Source: Amphibalanus amphitrite (taxonomy: Eukaryota; Arthropoda; Thecostraca; Balanomorpha; Balanidae). From it: a DNA stretch of 64,000 bases. Shown here piece by piece: positions 40,801 through 46,730 of this stretch. Position numbers and translations under genes: made by a program. Below the pieces are notes generated by a model. The model saw only the letters and a program-made list of their open reading frames with translations, searched no databases and was not told the origin of the DNA. The first letter of the stretch is position 1. Every line of letters begins with the position of its first letter. Location of the stretch: positions 372,001 to 436,000 of the forward strand of contig NW_024881695.1 of assembly GCF_019059575.1 (NCBI RefSeq), read 5' to 3'.

Positions 40801-43800
40801 AGGCAGTTTCCGCTTGAAACCACTTGGCGAGGGCGACTGCGGCGTCCACCCGATCCTGGTTTGTATAACTATTCATTTTTTTGGAACCATTTGCTCTAAT
40901 GGTACGTACCTGAAAAAGAGATTAATGGGTTTAATTTACATTGCATATTTGCTTGAAAAATAACTTATTGTTGCATTTATACTGTAAAAGCACTTCTCAT
41001 TGATCCGTATAAAATGTTCATTCGATTTTCAACGCGGACAGAGAATTAGCGTGCTCGGTGACAAGTAGATAAATATTTGTGTTTTGTATTTCATTTTCCT
41101 GGTTCAGAAGTGCTGGTATTTCACAACGATATAAAGGCACAAAATGCGGCTTTTCTGAGCGAGGGTTATATATAAGTCGCCAGGCTGAACAGCTATTCAG
41201 CTTCATGTTTGATGGTGTGAAACTCAGTCAAAATCATGACGTTTACATACGATCAAGCGCACTATTCAATACACTTACCTACCGTAAAACTCCATGCAAG
41301 TCCACTTGATAAGAGCAGCGAGCACTATCCCTTCTTCGCGCTGTCACACGCGCCCAAACATCAACCACCAAAAGCCCCAACACCGGTGTGTCGTTTCGTC
41401 GCACAGCGCGCAGACTGTCACAAACGCTGCACATGATTGGCGCAGATCTGCGCATGCGCGAACAGCCGAACAAGTATGGCTAAGCTCCGGCTTTACTCCA
41501 GTTAGCCGAAGGACACAGCCAGCTTGATCAGCCCGCGCTCCGCCCAAGTTAAACCTGTTTTGGATGCGCAGGCAGATGTCGGGCTGAGCTACTGCTTTCC
41601 GCACGTGGGCATAGCTGCGGCATGCCCCAGCTCAGCCCTAGTAAAAAATACATTGGTTTTGATCAAAGTGGGCAAACCCAAGCTAAGCCCAAGCTGCCCG
41701 ACGTTTGCCACAGTTCAGCCCAAGCGAATTGCTGGCTGGGAGAAGGTCACAAGAAAGAAAAAAATGAACTAATGGTGAATTATACTTACAACTGCTAACT
41801 GGGGCATTCCACGATAGATCGTACCACTTTTTTCCAATTTCACACCCTCATCTCTCGGATTTTAACGATAATTGGTCTAAGGGGTAATCAGGGGCTCTGA
41901 ATCCTCCTGTGACAATTTCAGGCTTATCAGATGAGTAGTTTTTGAGTTATAGTGTATAACATGTTTTGGATCTTGCGTTGCAGCGCCAAGTTTGGCGGAC
42001 TGTAACAAGACGGATAATCCAAATGCCAAATGTAATACGGCATTGAACTTGCATTGAAACAAAGAATAATATGCATTTTTGAAATTTTGAAATATAAACT
42101 ATTTTTGATACATAACACCTCGAGCTTCCTTTCATTTGCATTTTTATGCCTTTGGGACCAAATTTTTTTGAATTTTTATTTTCTTAAAAATTTTTTGGAT
42201 CATTTTTAAGTAGTATGCAAAAAATTAGGAAGGTGTTCTTTCTATAAATGTACTTATTTTGTGTTACCGTAATGCTCTCAAATTGTGATTTCGGGAAGAC
42301 AGCCTTCAAATGGCGTGGTAAAGCTGCCTAGTGACATCACTGGTTACTGAAAGTTCAATTGAGGTCATTTGTGCCTGACTTTTGCATTGTTGACCTTGCG
42401 TGACGTCATTCGTACGTCACTAGGGTCATAAGAGTTTTTCGTCAATAACTCTCGATCAAATTGAACTAGAGAGACGGGAAAGCTACCAATGGACTCGAGA
42501 AGACCTTGCGAATCGAATGATGTGCAATATGATCTCATTCACCCAGATTCGTGGCCTGACCCGACTGTTAACCATCTCTGTGGCGGCGCTGTTTATCCAG
42601 CGCCGCGCTGGTTGGCTTTGCCGCGGACTCGGGCGGTCACGTGATGCCCGGGGGCTGGCTGCCGGCTGGGCCGTCCGGTCGGGGAGCGGAGCCAAATACA
42701 CGGCAGTGTGCTGACCCGAGGTCAGCGACTTATGCTGACCTCACCACAACAAACAGTATACCATTCGACGCGCCGGAGCTAGGCAAACACAAAGATGCTA
42801 AAATCGCGGCTCTACGACCATTTGTTGCGAAGTTATCTACCAAAAACCGGACCCGTAATTTGGGTCACTTGAAATGACCTCAGGATTCACCAATGAACCC
42901 GAGACCTTAAAATGTGGTATCATTCGATGCATCTTGTAACGGCGCACATGCTCGTTTTTTTCCGCAAGGTTCTAGCTCCATTAGAGGCGAAACGGCGAGC
43001 TGGGGTCGTACCGACCCCCCGGAAACCCATTTTGTATGCATTAAAATGAGGAACTTATAGAAAGAACACCTTTCTAATTTTTTGCATCGATTTTAAATGA
43101 CCCGAAGTTTATTTTGAAGAAATAAAAATGGCAAAAATTTTGGTCCCAAGGCCCATTATAGACAATTTTAAAAAATATTACGAATTTTTTCAATATGTTA
43201 AGCTTTTCTTTCCAATTTTAAAAAAGCTGTATTAATCTTTGATTCATCGTTAGTTCAAAGCTGTTTACCGTTTGTTGCTTGCTTAGCTCGTTTTTGAGTT
43301 ATATGCTCATCAAACTCACCCTTACAATCTGAAGTTTAGAAAATATTATGCAATATAACTCAAAAAGTTTTCATCTGAGAAGTCTGATATTTTGGCAGGT
43401 GTTTTTGGAGCCTATGATTACCCCTAGTACCAATTTTAATTCAAATCTGAGGGATGAGGGTGACGGGCCTGGTACGATCTATCGTGGAATGCCCCAACTA
43501 AGAAGTAGCAGCGTTGCAAACGATTAGCCGCAGCTAAGAGAATTGGGCTCGATTTATTTTAAATCGTTTGATTTGACATATTCATGTTGCCAGTCATTTG
43601 TAAGTCGTCAGCTGTTGTATAAAGCCATTCTCTTCCAGTTTTTTAGCCGGTCTATCACTTAATCATAATTGACTCAACAAGCCAGTTAGCACAATGTGTT
43701 ATGTGATGATTAATGGTTCATCTAAATGAATAACTGGTTCAAGAGCTACTCTGAAAGTCCAAAGAAGCAGTTCTCTGGTTAGCTGCTTTGTTCGACATAA

Positions 43801-46671
43801 AACTGTCGTAGCTGTCAAGATCTGCCATGTTAGCTTCAACATTTGAGCAAGTGTCTGCTCATTAAATAGACACCACCAGCTTCCACCCTGCTCGACACTT
43901 GCCAGTCATTTCTAAACAACAAAGCATTACCATTAGGTATGTACTATCACACACGTTGCAACCCTTTCAAAGCAAAGAAATCCCGTGCCCCGTGGCTAAA
44001 ACCCATCCGACTCTTCGCCAAGTGGTCGAACCTCGAAGGTCACGGGGAGGATCGCAAGCGACAGCCGCCGCTCACGGTCAGCCCATCGTCACCTCGCGTG
44101 GACGCAATCTGCATAGCATGAATCGAAATGGGCCCACACGGGCACGGCGCCAGCTGGCAGAGCGCGGCCCGGGGACCGTCAACCGACACTAACCCCGCGC
44201 CCCAGTCCGATCCGCCAATCATTCAGCCCCGGCAGTGATTCATAAGTGGCCACGACCACAGCTGCTGCCGGATAAACTGTCAGACGAGGCGTAGTTTCAA
44301 CGCACGATGCGCGTCAGCTTTTCTGACAGTTCATAAGCTTTCTACGTCTGAGCGGAGATTGATATACGCTCAGTTGAGGGTGATGAATTCATTAGTCAGC
44401 TGTCCAGAGCTCATGAAGATGGAGCTTGTTGAGAGCGATGAATAGTGACGTTGAGAGGTTTAAATTAAATCGGGCAGTAAATTTACAGTGTCAGAAACGT
44501 GGTAAATGACAATCAGCGGTACGTCGTAAGAGGATCGCGTCGGGACTATACGGGGAAATATCTCTTTCCGAACTTGCAACACTGCAGAATGTCGGTTAGT
44601 TGGGACTGACAGTGGCGCACGCATGCTCGTCTTCAGAGTAAGTGAAAATATTATTCCATTTCAATGAATCCCTAGAAAAAGAGTAAGCATACAAACCGAT
44701 GTAAAGACAATTTAGCATTACCATTCAAATTACCCTTGTCAAACTTCAATTTAAGGCCATTAAAAGTTTCCAAAGTAAAACTAGTCCATCAGCTTCCCAA
44801 TGTCAACCAGACTTCAGCCCCAGTAGCGCAGCGTCAATTTTCATTCTACGACACATTCTCATGCCATCGGCACATTCTACAAAATCGTGTCGCCAGCCTC
44901 TTGGAACATTCATCACTTGCCGTGACGTTTCTGAGTCTACACCATTAGTCGTCCCACGAGCCTCCACCCGTCTGAGCCAGCCCTTGTCGACATCCCATGC
45001 CGTGCATGGCTCCGCCTATCCACCTTGCACCAGCACTGGTGCCAGGTTTCACCACCCCTCTGCATCACCAGGCCACCGGACCCCGCCGGCACCGCGCCCG
45101 CTGGTCCGGCCAGGTCGCGTCGGGTCGATCCGTCGGCATCACCTAATGGGGTCGACAGGGGGCCACACGCACGGCGGGCGGACGTAGCGGCGCCGTACCC
45201 GAGCACGCCACGAGGACAGAGCGGGTACCGAGCACGCCAGCGTGCCAGGCACCGCCGGGGTGGCGGTCCGTCGGGAGGGTGGAGCTGGGTGGCTGAGAAC
45301 TGCCGAGGAGCGACAACGGACAACAGAGGATGCGTATAGCAATTTGTTATCCCGGCATACAAGATGTGCCGTTTCAAAACAGTGGTGGTTTTAAAGTTAA
45401 AAACACAACGCGTCCATCTTTTTTCTCATGGGTTCTTAGTAAGATGCAGGTTGTTCACACCCGAAAATGCATTATCACACTACAGCGGAAGCCTCCCGCC
45501 GTGGACGCCGCCAGTGTTTGAGTGACTCACTTGTCGGAGACCTGCGGCCCTGGGTCACAGCCGACGGCAGCGATCTCGAACCGGTAGCTCTTCCTCTTCT
45601 CACAGCTGAGAGGCCGACGGGCCTGAATCACCGCCTCGCCGGTGCTCGCATCGGTGGACACCACCTGAGGTCAGAGGTCAGGTCAGGTTAGGTCAGGTCA
45701 GGTCAGGTCAAGAAAGGTCGGGAGAGGTCAGGTCAGGAAAGGTCGGGAGAGGTCAGGTCACAAGGTCACACATAGTCACATGACAGAGAGGTGTCACACA
45801 ACGCGCTGAAAAGACCACAAACAAACGCGCTTTTAAGCTAAATCATCAAAGACAGGAGGCAAACACATCAAAGGGTCAAAACAGGTGTTCGTCACTTGCC
45901 GCCAAAGTCTGTCATATTAGTATAAAACGAAGACCGAAATAGTATATGGAACTGCAGTTGTTTACGATCGAGCTGAACGTCATCGACCAATCGTGCGACG
46001 TTAACTGCACTCTCTCGATAACGGACCAGCTATGAGACATAAATCAAACCCAAAGGCCACAGCTCGCAGACAACAGAGGTCAAACCGGCCGGCCGCAACC
46101 GGTTCACTATTGTGACAAAAACGGTCAAGTTTCAGACAAAACCTACACTGTAAAAAGAAACTTACAAGCCCCTCGTAGAGGAATTCTCAGCGCAAAAATA
46201 ACATTGCAGGAGCGTGTAAATTTGGCTAATTTTAGGCTAGTTGCCGAGTAACAAGCTTGTTCGACAAGGCTGTGCCTCGTATGCATACGACCACCGTGCT
46301 CCACCTAGTTTGACAACACGCACGTAAATAGCGTGGGTAGTGCGTCTACTAGGTGTCATAACAGCCCCTGCCTGGTAAGGTAACTAGCCACTGCCTACTA
46401 ATACATACCCAGTAATGGTACTAGCCCCCAAGGCTAGTAGTGGTACTAGCTCAAGGCCAGTAGTGGCACTAGTTAACTAATACCACTACTGGCCTTCGGG
46501 GTCGGGGCACTGGGTCGACGGAATTCCGTCGACGGAATTCCGTCGACCAGTGCCCCCGACTCTCGACCGCCACCCGCAAGTAAACAGACTGAGTAGCGCT
46601 GCAGCACATTTATTCGGGCACGAGAACGAGAACGAGAACAATAACAACGCCAGGACAATAACTATAACTTT

Positions 46672-46730
<59 letters not shown>

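Larger units (their letters stand above)
32792..45530 (-). other. 12.7-kb calsyntenin intron, rich in DNA-transposon relics
   Basis: This intron interrupts cadherin repeat 1/2. It contains a minisatellite (33763-33929), a hAT-type MITE (33982-34365), a hairpin (36706-36760), and two large inverted-repeat elements (39830-41740, 41801-43495). GC-rich blocks lie near 35410-35680, 36180-36420 and 45040-45330. The remaining DNA shows no gene I can support. Confidence 0.65.

Noticed and set aside
7543..43495. Autonomous transposase genes inside the inverted-repeat elements
   Set aside because: Checked for long frames between the ends; none exceeds about 120 codons or shows transposase motifs. All look non-autonomous.
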